A DNA stretch of 64,000 bases. Source: Candidatus Tityobacter terrigena (lineage in GTDB: Bacteria; Vulcanimicrobiota; Vulcanimicrobiia; Vulcanimicrobiales; Vulcanimicrobiaceae). The notes beneath the pieces were generated by a model that did not search any database, had not been told where the DNA came from, and saw only the letters and a list, made by a program, of their open reading frames with translations. The position numbers and the translations under genes are program-made. This document shows positions 36,074 to 45,530 of this stretch, one piece after another. How positions within the stretch are numbered: the stretch's first letter is position 1; each line of letters starts with the position of its first letter. Location: the NCBI GenBank assembly GCA_003156715.1, contig PMHO01000053.1, positions 96,938-160,937 of the forward strand. Reading direction: 5' to 3'.

Positions 36074-36519
36074 AGCGCCTCCTGCGCTGGATTGGGATCG
36101 CGGCCGGCGTGTTTCTGGTGGCCCTGGCCTCGATCGGCGCGCTGGGCGCAAGCCAGCCGGTGTCGCACGAAGTATCCAAGAGCGAGACGTTCCCGCTTTC
36201 GGCGACGCGGCTATGGGAGTTGTCGCTCGCGCTGTTCCACCGCACGAACGATGGCGCGTACGCGATCGTGGAAGAGAACCCGCCACACCGTTTCGTCACG
36301 GCGATCGTCGATCGGAGCCTGCCATACGGCGGAACGTGGACCTATGAGTTCGCCCCCTCAGCCGCGGGCACGCGCCTGACCATCACCGAGCGAGGCGACG
36401 TCTACAATCCCTTCTTCCGTTTCGTCGCGCGCTTCGTCATGGGAAGCGAACGCTCGATCCACGACTATTTCGCCGCCCTGCACGATGCGATGCACCACGA
36501 TGGGAGCGCCGAATCTTAG
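36070..36519 (+). CDS. SRPBCC-fold membrane-anchored protein
   Basis: A 149-residue protein with one N-terminal membrane segment (WIGIAAGVFLVALASIGAL) and a START/SRPBCC-like domain (TFPLSATRLWELSLALF, GGTWTYEFAPSAAGTRLTIT). Such folds bind hydrophobic ligands. It overlaps the marR gene by 4 bases and is followed two bases later by the DUF3052 gene, so the three form an operon. Confidence 0.75.
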   Translation: MKRLLRWIGIAAGVFLVALASIGALGASQPVSHEVSKSETFPLSATRLWELSLALFHRTNDGAYAIVEENPPHRFVTAIVDRSLPYGGTWTYEFAPSAAGTRLTITERGDVYNPFFRFVARFVMGSERSIHDYFAALHDAMHHDGSAES

Positions 36520-36520
36520 C

Positions 36521-37144
36521 ATGGGCAAGGAGGCGACCTGCGTCGTGCACCTGGACGGAAAGTCTTACCGCTGCAAAGCTCACCTGGACTCGGAAACATT
36601 GCGGCTCACCGGAGGCTTGCGCCTTAACTTCCCGCTGCGCGACCTATCGCAAGCGCGAGCGCGCAGTGGCACGTTGCAACTGCAAACGCAGATCGGTCCG
36701 TTCGAGCTCGAAGTCGGAGCAGGCGCTGCAGAATCGTGGGCGGCTGCAATTCGCCATCCGAAGTCCCTCATCGAAAAGCTGGGCGTGCGGCCGGCCGACC
36801 GGGTTTGCGTCATCGACATCGATGACGATCGCTTCTTGGTCGAGCTGACGGCGCTGTTGGGACGTGCACCATCAAACGCCCGTGCAGACCTCTGCGACGC
36901 CGTCTTTCTCGGCCTGCGCAACGAGCCCGCACTGGCGGACATCGAACGCCACAAGTCGTGGCTGGCACCGGCCGGCGCGCTCTGGCTCGTCTATCCGAAA
37001 GGAAAAGGATCGCCGGTACGCGAGGCGGCGGTGCGCGGCGCGATCGTCGCGGCCGGCCTCGTCGACGTCAAGGTGGCCGCGTTCTCAACGACACACACCG
37101 CCGTAAAGGCGGTGATCCCCCTTTCAGCTCGCAAGCGCCCGTAG
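36521..37144 (+). CDS. DUF3052-like protein
   Basis: A 207-residue protein. The first 75 residues are a small beta-rich region (ATCVVHLDGKSYRCKAHLD). The rest resembles DUF3052: SLIEKLGVRPADRVCVIDID, WLAPAGALWLVYPKGKG and AAGLVDVKVAAFSTTHTAVK. The ATG at 36521 is two bases after the previous stop; in-frame ATGs at 36500 and 36485 would overlap that gene. Function unknown. Confidence 0.75.
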   Translation: MGKEATCVVHLDGKSYRCKAHLDSETLRLTGGLRLNFPLRDLSQARARSGTLQLQTQIGPFELEVGAGAAESWAAAIRHPKSLIEKLGVRPADRVCVIDIDDDRFLVELTALLGRAPSNARADLCDAVFLGLRNEPALADIERHKSWLAPAGALWLVYPKGKGSPVREAAVRGAIVAAGLVDVKVAAFSTTHTAVKAVIPLSARKRP

Positions 37145-37181
37145 CGTTGTTTGAAGGCGTGGCCGCCGTGGGCGCGCGACC

Positions 37182-37772
37182 TTACGTCTTGATTGCTTCG
37201 AGTTGGATGTTGATCGTGACGTCGTCGCCGACGACTAGCGGCGGGTAGGACAAACCGAGATTCCAATCCCGGCGGTCGACCGTCGCGGTCGCGCTGTATC
37301 CCACATGCGTTCGGCCCTTCGAATCCTTGATCTCGCCGTCGATCTTCGCGGCAAGCGAAACCGGCTTGGAGACGCCATGAAAAGCGAGATCGCCCTCGAT
37401 GGTGAAGGCCCCGCCGGCATCCGGAGTCGAGATGTGCGTGCTCTTGAACGTCATCGTGGGAAACTTCGCGATTTCGAACCAATGATCGGATTTGAGGTCG
37501 GCGTCGCGGTCCGGCTCCCGCGTGTCGATCGTGCTGAGGTCGAAGGTGGCCTCAACCGAGGCCGGCGCGTCGCCTTGGGCAAGGACGATCGTCACGCTGG
37601 TCGGCAGAATCGACCCCGAAACGGTCGTAAGCGCAAGGTGCTTGACGCTGAACGAGGCGCTCGTATGCGGCGGATCCACCGAGAGCGTGGCCGCCGCGGC
37701 CGGCGCGGACGAGGCGAACGCCGCGGCCAGAAGCGGCACGATGAAGCGCGAGAGTTGCCTGGAAACCTTCAT
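37182..37772 (-). CDS. YceI-family periplasmic lipocalin-like protein
   Basis: A 196-residue protein with a signal peptide (FIVPLLAAAFASSAPAAAA) and a complete YceI domain: LSVDPPHTSASFSVKHLALT, TFDLSTIDTREPDRDADLKS, FPTMTFKSTHI and GDLAFHGVSKPVSL. YceI proteins bind isoprenoid-type lipids. It is convergent with the DUF3052 gene. Confidence 0.93.
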   Translation of the reverse strand: MKVSRQLSRFIVPLLAAAFASSAPAAAATLSVDPPHTSASFSVKHLALTTVSGSILPTSVTIVLAQGDAPASVEATFDLSTIDTREPDRDADLKSDHWFEIAKFPTMTFKSTHISTPDAGGAFTIEGDLAFHGVSKPVSLAAKIDGEIKDSKGRTHVGYSATATVDRRDWNLGLSYPPLVVGDDVTINIQLEAIKT

Positions 37773-37909
37773 GCCCTTTGGTAGTACTCAGGCGAGAATT
37801 GCCCTCCAAAATCGCAAAATCGGCACGACGGCGGCCCGCTTCGATGCGAGGCGCTTGCCGTACCAAGGAGAAAGGGTGGGCGATAACTTGCTCGTCGCGG
37901 AGGATCCCC

Positions 37910-38401
37910 TTGAAAACCGCCAATCATCTGAAGAGATTTTTCCTTATCGGCGCGCTGGCGGTGGCCATCGTGGCCGGTTCGTTCAGCTCGTCGTCGGCTT
38001 TTCTCGACAAAACCCGCTTCGTCGCCCATCTAGGCATTGCGTATTTTTGCTTTCATCATTGGGTCTGGAGGCCGTATCAAGCCGGGGCATTCGCACCAGG
38101 CGCTCCGCATCGCTTAAGCACGACGGTCAAAGGCGGCGTGGCGCTGCTGTTCGCCGTGCATGAAGTCCAAGTCGCGAAGAAGATCGCGGACCAAAGTCCC
38201 GACCCACTGCTTCGAAAGCTCGACGGCGGCTTGGCGAGCTTGACCGATTCGTTCGGAACGATCGGCCAAAAGCTCAAGAGCGGACACTTCGATCCCAACG
38301 ACATCAACGTGCTCAACGGTGCCGCGAACGCAGTCAGCTCACAAGCGGCCGCCAACGGTACGACGATCAAAGACGTACCGGTGGCAGTCCCGGGCGCATA
38401 A
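37910..38401 (+). CDS. Membrane-anchored hypothetical protein, TTG start
   Basis: A 163-residue protein with an N-terminal hydrophobic leader (FFLIGALAVAIVAGSFSSSSA) and a second mildly hydrophobic stretch (HLGIAYFCFHHWVWRP). The start is the TTG at 37910 because GGAGG lies about 6 bases upstream and the leader begins right after it; the frame further upstream is arginine-rich. Family not recognised. Confidence 0.65.
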   Translation: MKTANHLKRFFLIGALAVAIVAGSFSSSSAFLDKTRFVAHLGIAYFCFHHWVWRPYQAGAFAPGAPHRLSTTVKGGVALLFAVHEVQVAKKIADQSPDPLLRKLDGGLASLTDSFGTIGQKLKSGHFDPNDINVLNGAANAVSSQAAANGTTIKDVPVAVPGA

Positions 38402-38474
38402 AAGTCCTCCGGACGCGCCGCGAGTGCTCCTTACGGCCAAAGGCATTCGCGGCGCGTAGTCCGTAAGTCGAAGC

Positions 38475-39323
38475 GTGCCGATACAGACGGCGGGATCGCT
38501 CCAATTGCGGCTCGGGTGCCGCTTTCGCTTTGAAACAGCTCAGCCCGTACCGGCAGTTTTTCTCGTACGCCCGGTCGGCCACGGCATGCACCTTCTGCGC
38601 GACGAGGTCTGGAAATCGGACCCGCACGTCGCCTGGCACGATTACACCGACGTTTTCGGCAACGTGTGCCGGCGTTTGACCCTGCCGGCGGGTCATTTTG
38701 CGCTCGACTACGACGCGCGCGTCGCAACCAGCGGCGAGCCGGATCCGTCGGACCCGAACGCCGCCCGCTGCGATGCAGCCGACCTGCCCGACGACGCCCT
38801 CATGTACACGTTGCCGAGCCGCTATTGCCTTTCCGACGTGCTGGCCGGACGAGCGCACGAGCTGTTCGGCAGCGGCGCGCGCTCCGGTTGGGAGTCCGTG
38901 CAAGATATCTGCGACTGGGTCCACGGCCACGTGTGCTTCACCTATGGCTCCAGCACGCCGACGACGACCGCGCTCGACGTCTTTGAGAGCGGTACCGGCG
39001 TTTGCCGGGACTACGCCCACTTGGCGATCACGTTCTGCCGTGCGCTAAGCATACCGGCCCGTTACGTCTTCGGGTATCTTCCCGACATCGACGTCGCGCC
39101 GCCGTACCCGCCGATGGACTTCTGCGCCTGGTTCGAGGCCTATCTCGGCGGCCGCTGGTGGATCTTCGATCCGCGCAACAACGAGCGTCGCAAGGGGCGG
39201 GTCACGATCGCGAGAGGCCGGGATGCCCTCGACGTCGCGATGGTGACGACCTTCGGACTCGCAACGCTGCACGACATGACCGTAATTGCCGATCGTATTG
39301 AGCTGGATGACGCAACAAACTGA
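38475..39323 (+). CDS. Transglutaminase-like protein with Cys at the expected catalytic His
   Basis: A 282-residue protein of the transglutaminase-like superfamily. The catalytic cysteine is in TGVCRDYAHLAITFCRAL near residue 177, and the Asp in WWIFDPRNN is present. At the usual His position the sequence is PPMDFCAWFEAYLGG, that is Cys. Some relatives also vary here, so loss of activity is not certain. Start GTG at 38475. It overlaps the next transglutaminase-like gene by 17 bases. Confidence 0.82.
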   Translation: MPIQTAGSLQLRLGCRFRFETAQPVPAVFLVRPVGHGMHLLRDEVWKSDPHVAWHDYTDVFGNVCRRLTLPAGHFALDYDARVATSGEPDPSDPNAARCDAADLPDDALMYTLPSRYCLSDVLAGRAHELFGSGARSGWESVQDICDWVHGHVCFTYGSSTPTTTALDVFESGTGVCRDYAHLAITFCRALSIPARYVFGYLPDIDVAPPYPPMDFCAWFEAYLGGRWWIFDPRNNERRKGRVTIARGRDALDVAMVTTFGLATLHDMTVIADRIELDDATN

Positions 39324-40206
39324 ACCGCTCGTCGACTTTCCGCCGCCGCTCGAAGAAGCCGGCCTCGACTGGGAAGCGGCGGTCGAAGTCTACTACATGA
39401 TCCGCCAAAAGCTGCGATACTCGTACCCAGGCCCCATCGGCGATCTGCGCCACCGCCTCGTCATCGTACCGCGAGCCCGTCATGGCGATCAGCAACGCGT
39501 CGCGCATTCGCTCGCCATTTCGCCCAGCCTTCCGGCACGAGTGGTTCGAGATCGCTTCGGCAACTCGGTCGTCACCGTGCGCGCGCCGCACATCGTCGAC
39601 GCGCTTACCTTCGAACTCCGTTCGGTCGTTCGGCGCAGCGCCCGAGCCACGGCGCATCGGATCGGCGAGGGGGCACTGCGCGATCCCGCTCTGCTCGACC
39701 CGACGCTGTTAACGAGGCCCGACGAGGCCTTGTGCGCGCTCGCCGACAGCCTGCGGCGGCAGCATCCCGATCCCATCGACTTGGCCGAAGCGATCAACCT
39801 GAGCGTGCACGCCGAGATGCGCTACGTCGCCGAGGCGACGACGGTTAAGACCTCGGCCGCGCAAGCCTTTGCGTCGCGATCCGGCGTCTGCCAAGACTTC
39901 GCCCACGTGGCGCTTGCGCTAGCACGACGCTGCGGCATCGCGGCGCGCTACGTTTCCGGGCACCTGATCGGCGCGGGCGGCACGCATGCATGGATCGAAC
40001 TCCTCGTGCCGGAAAACGGCACAGCACGGGTGCTCGCACTCGATCCAACCCACGGGCGCCGCATCACGATGAAGTATGTGGTCGTAGCGGTCGGCCGCGA
40101 CTACGGCGACGTGGCGCCGACCTCCGGCGTGTTCTCCGCTCCGTACGCCGGCGAGCTCGCAACGCAGCGATTGGTCGCCGCCACCGCGGTACGGTACGCC
40201 GCTTAG
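39307..40206 (+). CDS. Transglutaminase-like protein with N-terminal domain
   Basis: A 299-residue protein. Residues about 20-110 are the bacterial transglutaminase N-terminal beta domain (IRQKLRYSYPGPIGDLRHRL). The core has an intact triad: Cys in SGVCQDFAHVALAL, His in GGTHAWIELLVP and Asp in ALDPTHGR. It is probably a cysteine peptidase or amidase rather than a cross-linker. The ATG at 39307 lies 17 bases inside the previous gene, so translation is likely coupled. Confidence 0.9.
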   Translation: MTQQTEPLVDFPPPLEEAGLDWEAAVEVYYMIRQKLRYSYPGPIGDLRHRLVIVPRARHGDQQRVAHSLAISPSLPARVVRDRFGNSVVTVRAPHIVDALTFELRSVVRRSARATAHRIGEGALRDPALLDPTLLTRPDEALCALADSLRRQHPDPIDLAEAINLSVHAEMRYVAEATTVKTSAAQAFASRSGVCQDFAHVALALARRCGIAARYVSGHLIGAGGTHAWIELLVPENGTARVLALDPTHGRRITMKYVVVAVGRDYGDVAPTSGVFSAPYAGELATQRLVAATAVRYAA

Positions 40207-40221
40207 ACCGGCCGCACCAGT

Positions 40222-40986
40222 CTAACCCGGCTGCTCCGTCGGACGAATCAGCATCTCGTTGACAGCGACGTGACGCGGCCGGGTGACCATGTAGGCCACC
40301 GCATCGGCGATATCTTGGGCCTGCAGCCGCTCCTCCATCGCGAAGCGCGTCCGAATCATTTCTTGAACCTGCGGGCTGTTGTGGCTCTGCAACTCGGTTT
40401 CGACGAAGCCGGGCTCGACGAGCCCGACGCGCACGTGGCGGGTCGTGACCTCTTGCCGTAACGATTCGCTGAATGCGCCAACGGCGAACTTCGTCGCGTT
40501 GTAGACGCCGGATCCGGCCCGCGCGACACGGCCGGCGACCGAACTGATGTTGACGACATCGGCAACGCGGCGGGTCGCATTTTCGGCGGCCCGCAGCAAG
40601 TGCGGCAGCGCTGCGTGCGAGCAGCGCAGGAGCGCCGCGAGGTTCAAATCGATCATGCGTTGCCATTCGCTCGGATCCGCGCCCTCGATCGGTCCGAGCA
40701 GCATGACGCCCGCGTTGTTGACAAGAATGTCGAGACGCTCGAAGCGCGCGATCGTACGCCCGACGACGTCGTCGGCCTGCGCTGCGTCGGTGATGTCGGC
40801 CTCGATCGCAAGCGCTTCTCTGCCGCCTTGGTGCACCCGCTCGACGAGCGCATCGAGGCGGTCCGCGCGACGTGCGCACACGGCGACCTTTGCGCCTTCG
40901 GCAGCCAGCCGCAACGCGGTCGCTTCGCCGATCCCGGAGCTAGCCCCGGTAACGAGCGCAACGGTTCCCTCAAGCGTGTATGCCAT
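40222..40986 (-). CDS. Short-chain dehydrogenase/reductase
   Basis: A 254-residue SDR oxidoreductase: cofactor loop VTGASSGIGEA, CARRADR (suggesting NADP preference), LVNNAGVMLLGP, catalytic Ser in NISSVAG and YNATK catalytic Tyr/Lys, then VEPGFVETEL. Complete and likely active; substrate unknown. The start at 40986 is the family-typical one; the frame runs on upstream without homology. Divergent from the MFS gene. Confidence 0.92.
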   Translation of the reverse strand: MAYTLEGTVALVTGASSGIGEATALRLAAEGAKVAVCARRADRLDALVERVHQGGREALAIEADITDAAQADDVVGRTIARFERLDILVNNAGVMLLGPIEGADPSEWQRMIDLNLAALLRCSHAALPHLLRAAENATRRVADVVNISSVAGRVARAGSGVYNATKFAVGAFSESLRQEVTTRHVRVGLVEPGFVETELQSHNSPQVQEMIRTRFAMEERLQAQDIADAVAYMVTRPRHVAVNEMLIRPTEQPG

Positions 40987-41120
40987 GCCGGCCAGGACCC
41001 GTTGCGCCCGCCGCGCGTTGCGTTCCACCCGCGCTTCAATCTCTCTCCAAGGGGAGCGGCAACTCGCGCCGGTCTTTTTCGGTTTAGCGGAGGCAGCTAC
41101 CGCTCCCGAAAGGCCCGTCG

Positions 41121-42437
41121 TTGCTCCTGCCGCAACCCCGCCCGCGCACACGACTCCACTATGCTTGGGCGATCGCCGGCTTGACGTTCCTCGTGCTCAT
41201 TTTCGCCGCGGGCGTCCGCTCGGCGCCGGGCGTGCTGATGCTGCCGCTCGAGGCGGACATGGGTTGGACTGCAGCAACCATCTCGCTCGCGGTTGCGATC
41301 AACATCGCGCTCTTCGGTGTGCTGGGGCCGTTTGCGGCCGCGCTGATGCAAACGATCGGCGTGCGGCGCACGATGCTGATCGGGCTTGGCATCATCACGG
41401 TCGCGACCGTGGCGGCTTCGCGGATCGCTTCGCCGCTGGAGCTGATGCTCACGTGGGGCGTTGGCGTCGGGCTCGGTGTCGGCTTGATGGGCATGGTCGT
41501 AGCGGCGACGGTGGCGACCCGATGGTTCGTCGAAAAGCGCGGAACCGTCGTCGGCCTCCTGACGGCCGCCAACGCTACGGGCCAGCTCGTCTTTCTGCCG
41601 GCTCTGGCAGTCATCGCGGTGCACGCCGGATGGCGTTCGGTCGGATACGTGCTAGCCGGTGCGGCGATCGTGGTCGCCGTTCCCATCGCACTCTTCATGC
41701 GCGACCGGCCCGAAGATATCGGTCTCCTTCCGTATGGAGCGGCGCCGGGAAGCGCGAGCGAGGAAGCGCCGCTGCTGCGCGGCGGAAATCCGGTGTCGAC
41801 CGCGTTCGGGGCTCTAGCACGGGCTGCTCGGCAGCGCGATTTTTGGCTTCTCTTCGGAACCTTCTTCATCTGCGGCGCGAGCACCAACGGCTTTATCGGA
41901 ACGCACTTCATCCCGGCCTGCGGGGACCACGGCATCCCCGAAGTCCGCGCGGCCGGCTACCTCGCGGCGATGGGCCTCTTCGACTTGATCGGGACGACCC
42001 TCTCGGGATGGTTATCGGATCGCTGGAACAGCCGCTACCTGCTCTTCGCCTATTACGGGTTGCGCGGGCTCTCGCTGCTCTTCGTTCCGTTCGCCTTCAA
42101 CCTCAATGGGCTGTTCGGCATGCCGCTGTTCGCGCTGTTCTACGGCCTGGACTGGGTCGCTACCGTGCCGCCGACCGTGAAACTGACGATCCAAGCCTTC
42201 GGCAAAGAAGAGGGACCCATCGTCTATGGGTGGATCGCGGCCGGGCATCAGCTCGGTGCCGCCTCGATTGCGCTTGCGGCCGGCGTCGTTCGGACGGTGA
42301 CGCTCAGCTACAACGACGCATTCGTCGCGTCGGCGCTCCTCTGCTTAGTGGCCGCCTTTGCCGTCTTGGGGATCAGCGCAAAACGAAGCCCCCGGATGGC
42401 CGACGCCAGAGTCAAGCCGAGCTTCGGCAGGGTGTGA
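41121..42437 (+). CDS. MFS transporter
   Basis: A 438-residue major facilitator with about twelve membrane spans. Loop motifs include RTMLIGLGIITVATVA and the central loop with MRDRPEDIGLLPYG, typical of the monocarboxylate/oxalate-type MFS group. The first in-frame start is a TTG at 41121, just before a short charged tail leading into span 1; no better start is seen. Substrate unknown. Confidence 0.88.
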   Translation: MLLPQPRPRTRLHYAWAIAGLTFLVLIFAAGVRSAPGVLMLPLEADMGWTAATISLAVAINIALFGVLGPFAAALMQTIGVRRTMLIGLGIITVATVAASRIASPLELMLTWGVGVGLGVGLMGMVVAATVATRWFVEKRGTVVGLLTAANATGQLVFLPALAVIAVHAGWRSVGYVLAGAAIVVAVPIALFMRDRPEDIGLLPYGAAPGSASEEAPLLRGGNPVSTAFGALARAARQRDFWLLFGTFFICGASTNGFIGTHFIPACGDHGIPEVRAAGYLAAMGLFDLIGTTLSGWLSDRWNSRYLLFAYYGLRGLSLLFVPFAFNLNGLFGMPLFALFYGLDWVATVPPTVKLTIQAFGKEEGPIVYGWIAAGHQLGAASIALAAGVVRTVTLSYNDAFVASALLCLVAAFAVLGISAKRSPRMADARVKPSFGRV

Positions 42438-42501
42438 TCTGCCGCACAGCCGCGCCGGGTCGAGGTGAGGGGCATCACTACCCGGTCTTCGTCGCGAAGC
42501 C

Positions 42502-45492
42502 GTGCCGCGTCGCTTCGGGATAGATGCCGATAACATCGATGTGTCGCTAGCGCGCCAAGAAAGTTCAAAGGGGGCGGTTCACCTAGACGGTGAGGCTGGT
42601 CGCCTCGCCGCGCTCGAACGCTATGCGATCGTCGACACCCCGCCCGAGTCCGAATTCGACCGGATCATCGAGGTGGCCGCACGCGCATTACGCGTGCCGT
42701 GGGCAGCAATTACCTTCGTCGACGCGTCTCGCGTTTGGCGAAAGGCGAGTTTCCCGCTGGAGCAGGTTCGGCAAGGTGCGCGAGAGCTGTCGTTCTGCGG
42801 CCACGTCATCGCGGGTCCCGACGACGTTACGATTGTGCCTGACGCCCAGGCCGACCCGCGTTTTTGCCGTTTTCCAAGCGTCGTGGCCGGCGTGCGCTTC
42901 TATGCCGGGGCACCGCTCGTGACCCCGGACGGCCATCGCATCGGAACCGTCTGCGTGCTCGACTCCGTTCCTCGGTCGCTCGACCCCGAGCAGATCGAGT
43001 GCATGCGCGCCTTGGCCGCAATGACGATGGACCAGCTCGAAGTGCGGCTCAAGCTCGCGCGGGCGAACGGCTTGAGCACGCAACTCGCGACCGTCATCAA
43101 GTCATCGCCGATGGCCGTCGTTACCTGCGATCTCGACCTGCGGGTAACGAGCTGGAGCCCAGTTGCCGAACGCATCTCGGGCTGGTCGGAGGCAGAACTG
43201 GTGGGAAAGTTCACGCCCACTTTCCCGAACGGGCACGACCACCAATTTGACGATCTCCTAGCCGCTATCAAGCGGGGCGAAACGGTCCTTTCCAGTCGAG
43301 CGAAGATCAAATGCAAGGACGGGACGTCAGTCGACGTTTGCTGGTCTTCCGCGCCGCTGTACGCGCCCGACGGGAGCGTTTCGGGCTTCGTTTCGGTGGG
43401 CGAAGATCTCAACGCGATCGAGCGGGCGGAGCGTCACGTGCGCGTCCTCGAGTCGGTCGTCATCAGTTCCAACGACGCGGTCATCGTGACCACGTCGGAG
43501 CCCGACGACGAGCCCGAGATCGTCTATGTCAACGAGGCATTCACGCGGCTCTACGGATATGCGGCGAGCGAAACCGTCGGCATGACGGCCGCGTTGCTGC
43601 GCGGCAGCGACCCCGATCCGCTCGTGCGCGCGCGCATCCGCGAGGCGCGCCGCCGCCGCGCGCCGCTCGTCATCGAAACCCTCGAGCAGCGTAAGAACGG
43701 CGAGACCTTCTGGTGCGAGCTCAACTTGTCGCCGGTTATTGGTCCCGACGGACGAGCCGAGCACTGGGTCATCTTTGCGCGCGACATCACGGCCCGGCGC
43801 CGCGCAGAGCGGTTGCAGCTCGACCGCGGGCACATTCTTGAGATGATTGCGGCCGATGCCCCGCTCGAACAGATTCTCCAGGAACTGGTAGCAACCGCCG
43901 AGCGCGCGCGCCCCGGGGCGCACGCGGCCATCGAGGTGCATGGCGCCGCCATCGCGGACGGCGGTTCGCTCATCGTCGGTAACCCGCCGGAAAACGACGC
44001 TGCCAGTCCCGAAGTGCTATGGGAGTCGCTTATCGGCGCCACCGATATCGGGGTTAGAGGCACCTTCTCCTTTCGCGCCGCGGGCGACGCGCCGCCGACC
44101 AATGCCGACCTGCGGCTTTGCGGGGAGTTCGCGCATTTGGCGGGCATCGCCATCGAGCGGCAGCATGACCGGGAGCGGCTCGAATTCTTGGCTCTGCACG
44201 ACGGCCTAACGAACCTGCCCAATCGCGTGCTGTTCGAGCAGCGGGTGCGTGAGGCAATCAAAGAAGCGGCCGCGAGCCACACCAAACTTGCGGTCGGCAT
44301 CATCGATCTCGACCGCTTCAAACAGATCAACGACAGCCTCGGTCATGCGACCGGCGATCAGCTCTTACGCGAGGTCGCATCGCGCCTTAAATCGGGAACC
44401 CGGCCGTCCGACATGGTTGCACGCATGGGCGGTGACGAGTTTGTCTTCCTTCTGACGAATCTCGGCGGTAAAGAGGAAGCGAAGGCGGTGGCCGATCGTT
44501 TCATGTCGTCCCTGGGATCGAGCTTCGACTGCGGCGGACAGGAGGTCTACATGCGCGCGAGCATGGGCGTCTGCTTCTATCCCGACGATGCGGTCGAGCC
44601 CGACCAACTGTTTGCGCTATCCGATGCCGCGATGTATCGAGGAAAAACGCAGGGCCGCGACATTGCTTTCCACGAGCGCTCGGCGATCGGCGACGGTATC
44701 GGGCGGATCTCGTTCGAGACCCATCTCATACGTGCGCTCGAGAACCGCGAACTCGAAGTCATGTATCAGCCGATCGTCGATCTGCGAACGCGCAGTTATG
44801 CCGGGGCCGAGGCACTTTTGCGTTGGAATCACCCGGACCTGGGCCGCCTCTTGCCTGAGGCGTTCCTGGGCATCGCTGAAGACATCGGTTTGATCGTCCC
44901 ATTCGGCGCATGGGTCATCGAGGAGGCGTGCCGTTTCGCCAAGCGCTGGCAGGACGAGGGATCCGAGAGATTCGTTTCGGTCAACGTATCTGCCAGGCAA
45001 TTCGACGACCCGGATTTCGCCGGCGTCGTCACGAGCACCCTGGCTCGCACGCAACTCGATCCGAACCGGCTCCATCTCGAGTTGACCGAGAGCCTGGTCA
45101 TGCGGTCGCCGGAGGCCGCCGCACTGACGCTGGCAGAATTGAAGAGAACCGGGGTAAAGATCGTCATCGACGATTTCGGAAACGGGTACTCGAGCTTTAA
45201 CTATCTCAAGCGCTTTCCGCTCGACATGATCAAGATCGATCACCTTTTCGTGCGCGACATCGGGCGCGGTCCCCAATCGCGCAACGACGAGGCGATCGTA
45301 CGTGCCATCGTGACGGTCGCGCGCGCGCTCGATCTGACGATCGTTACCGAAGGCATCGAGCGCGAGGATCAGGTTACGTTTCTGCGAGCAGCCGGCATCG
45401 AACTCGCCCAAGGCTTCCTCTTCTCCAAGCCGCTCGTCGCCCAGGAGGCGCTAGTCTGGCAAAGCGACCGACGCATTAGCGGGCATCCGTAA
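42502..45492 (+). CDS. GAF-PAS-PAS-GAF-GGDEF-EAL cyclic-di-GMP protein
   Basis: A 996-residue cytoplasmic sensor. An N-terminal GAF domain (about 38-190; YAIVDTPPESEFDRI) is followed by two PAS domains (about 195-445; ITSW-like and VNEAFTRLYGYAASE), a second GAF-like region (450-555), GGDEF (motif near residue 643, GGDEF intact) and EAL (motif near 769). The I-site RPSD lies five residues before GGDEF. EAL catalytic elements are complete: EALLRW, VNVSARQ, ELTES, DDFGNGYSS, IKID, TEGIE and QGFLFSKP. Both cyclase and phosphodiesterase activity are possible. Start GTG at 42502; a GTG at 42541 is an alternative. Confidence 0.93.
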   Translation: MPRRFGIDADNIDVSLARQESSKGAVHLDGEAGRLAALERYAIVDTPPESEFDRIIEVAARALRVPWAAITFVDASRVWRKASFPLEQVRQGARELSFCGHVIAGPDDVTIVPDAQADPRFCRFPSVVAGVRFYAGAPLVTPDGHRIGTVCVLDSVPRSLDPEQIECMRALAAMTMDQLEVRLKLARANGLSTQLATVIKSSPMAVVTCDLDLRVTSWSPVAERISGWSEAELVGKFTPTFPNGHDHQFDDLLAAIKRGETVLSSRAKIKCKDGTSVDVCWSSAPLYAPDGSVSGFVSVGEDLNAIERAERHVRVLESVVISSNDAVIVTTSEPDDEPEIVYVNEAFTRLYGYAASETVGMTAALLRGSDPDPLVRARIREARRRRAPLVIETLEQRKNGETFWCELNLSPVIGPDGRAEHWVIFARDITARRRAERLQLDRGHILEMIAADAPLEQILQELVATAERARPGAHAAIEVHGAAIADGGSLIVGNPPENDAASPEVLWESLIGATDIGVRGTFSFRAAGDAPPTNADLRLCGEFAHLAGIAIERQHDRERLEFLALHDGLTNLPNRVLFEQRVREAIKEAAASHTKLAVGIIDLDRFKQINDSLGHATGDQLLREVASRLKSGTRPSDMVARMGGDEFVFLLTNLGGKEEAKAVADRFMSSLGSSFDCGGQEVYMRASMGVCFYPDDAVEPDQLFALSDAAMYRGKTQGRDIAFHERSAIGDGIGRISFETHLIRALENRELEVMYQPIVDLRTRSYAGAEALLRWNHPDLGRLLPEAFLGIAEDIGLIVPFGAWVIEEACRFAKRWQDEGSERFVSVNVSARQFDDPDFAGVVTSTLARTQLDPNRLHLELTESLVMRSPEAAALTLAELKRTGVKIVIDDFGNGYSSFNYLKRFPLDMIKIDHLFVRDIGRGPQSRNDEAIVRAIVTVARALDLTIVTEGIEREDQVTFLRAAGIELAQGFLFSKPLVAQEALVWQSDRRISGHP

Positions 45493-45530
45493 GCGCCACG
45501 AGCCGGAAGCGCGCTCGCGCAACGGCCCGT

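Noticed and set aside
40547..42523. A 658-codon open frame on the plus strand covering the SDR and MFS genes
   Set aside because: It is arginine- and serine-rich, overlaps two recognised genes in other frames, and matches no family; a high-GC shadow.
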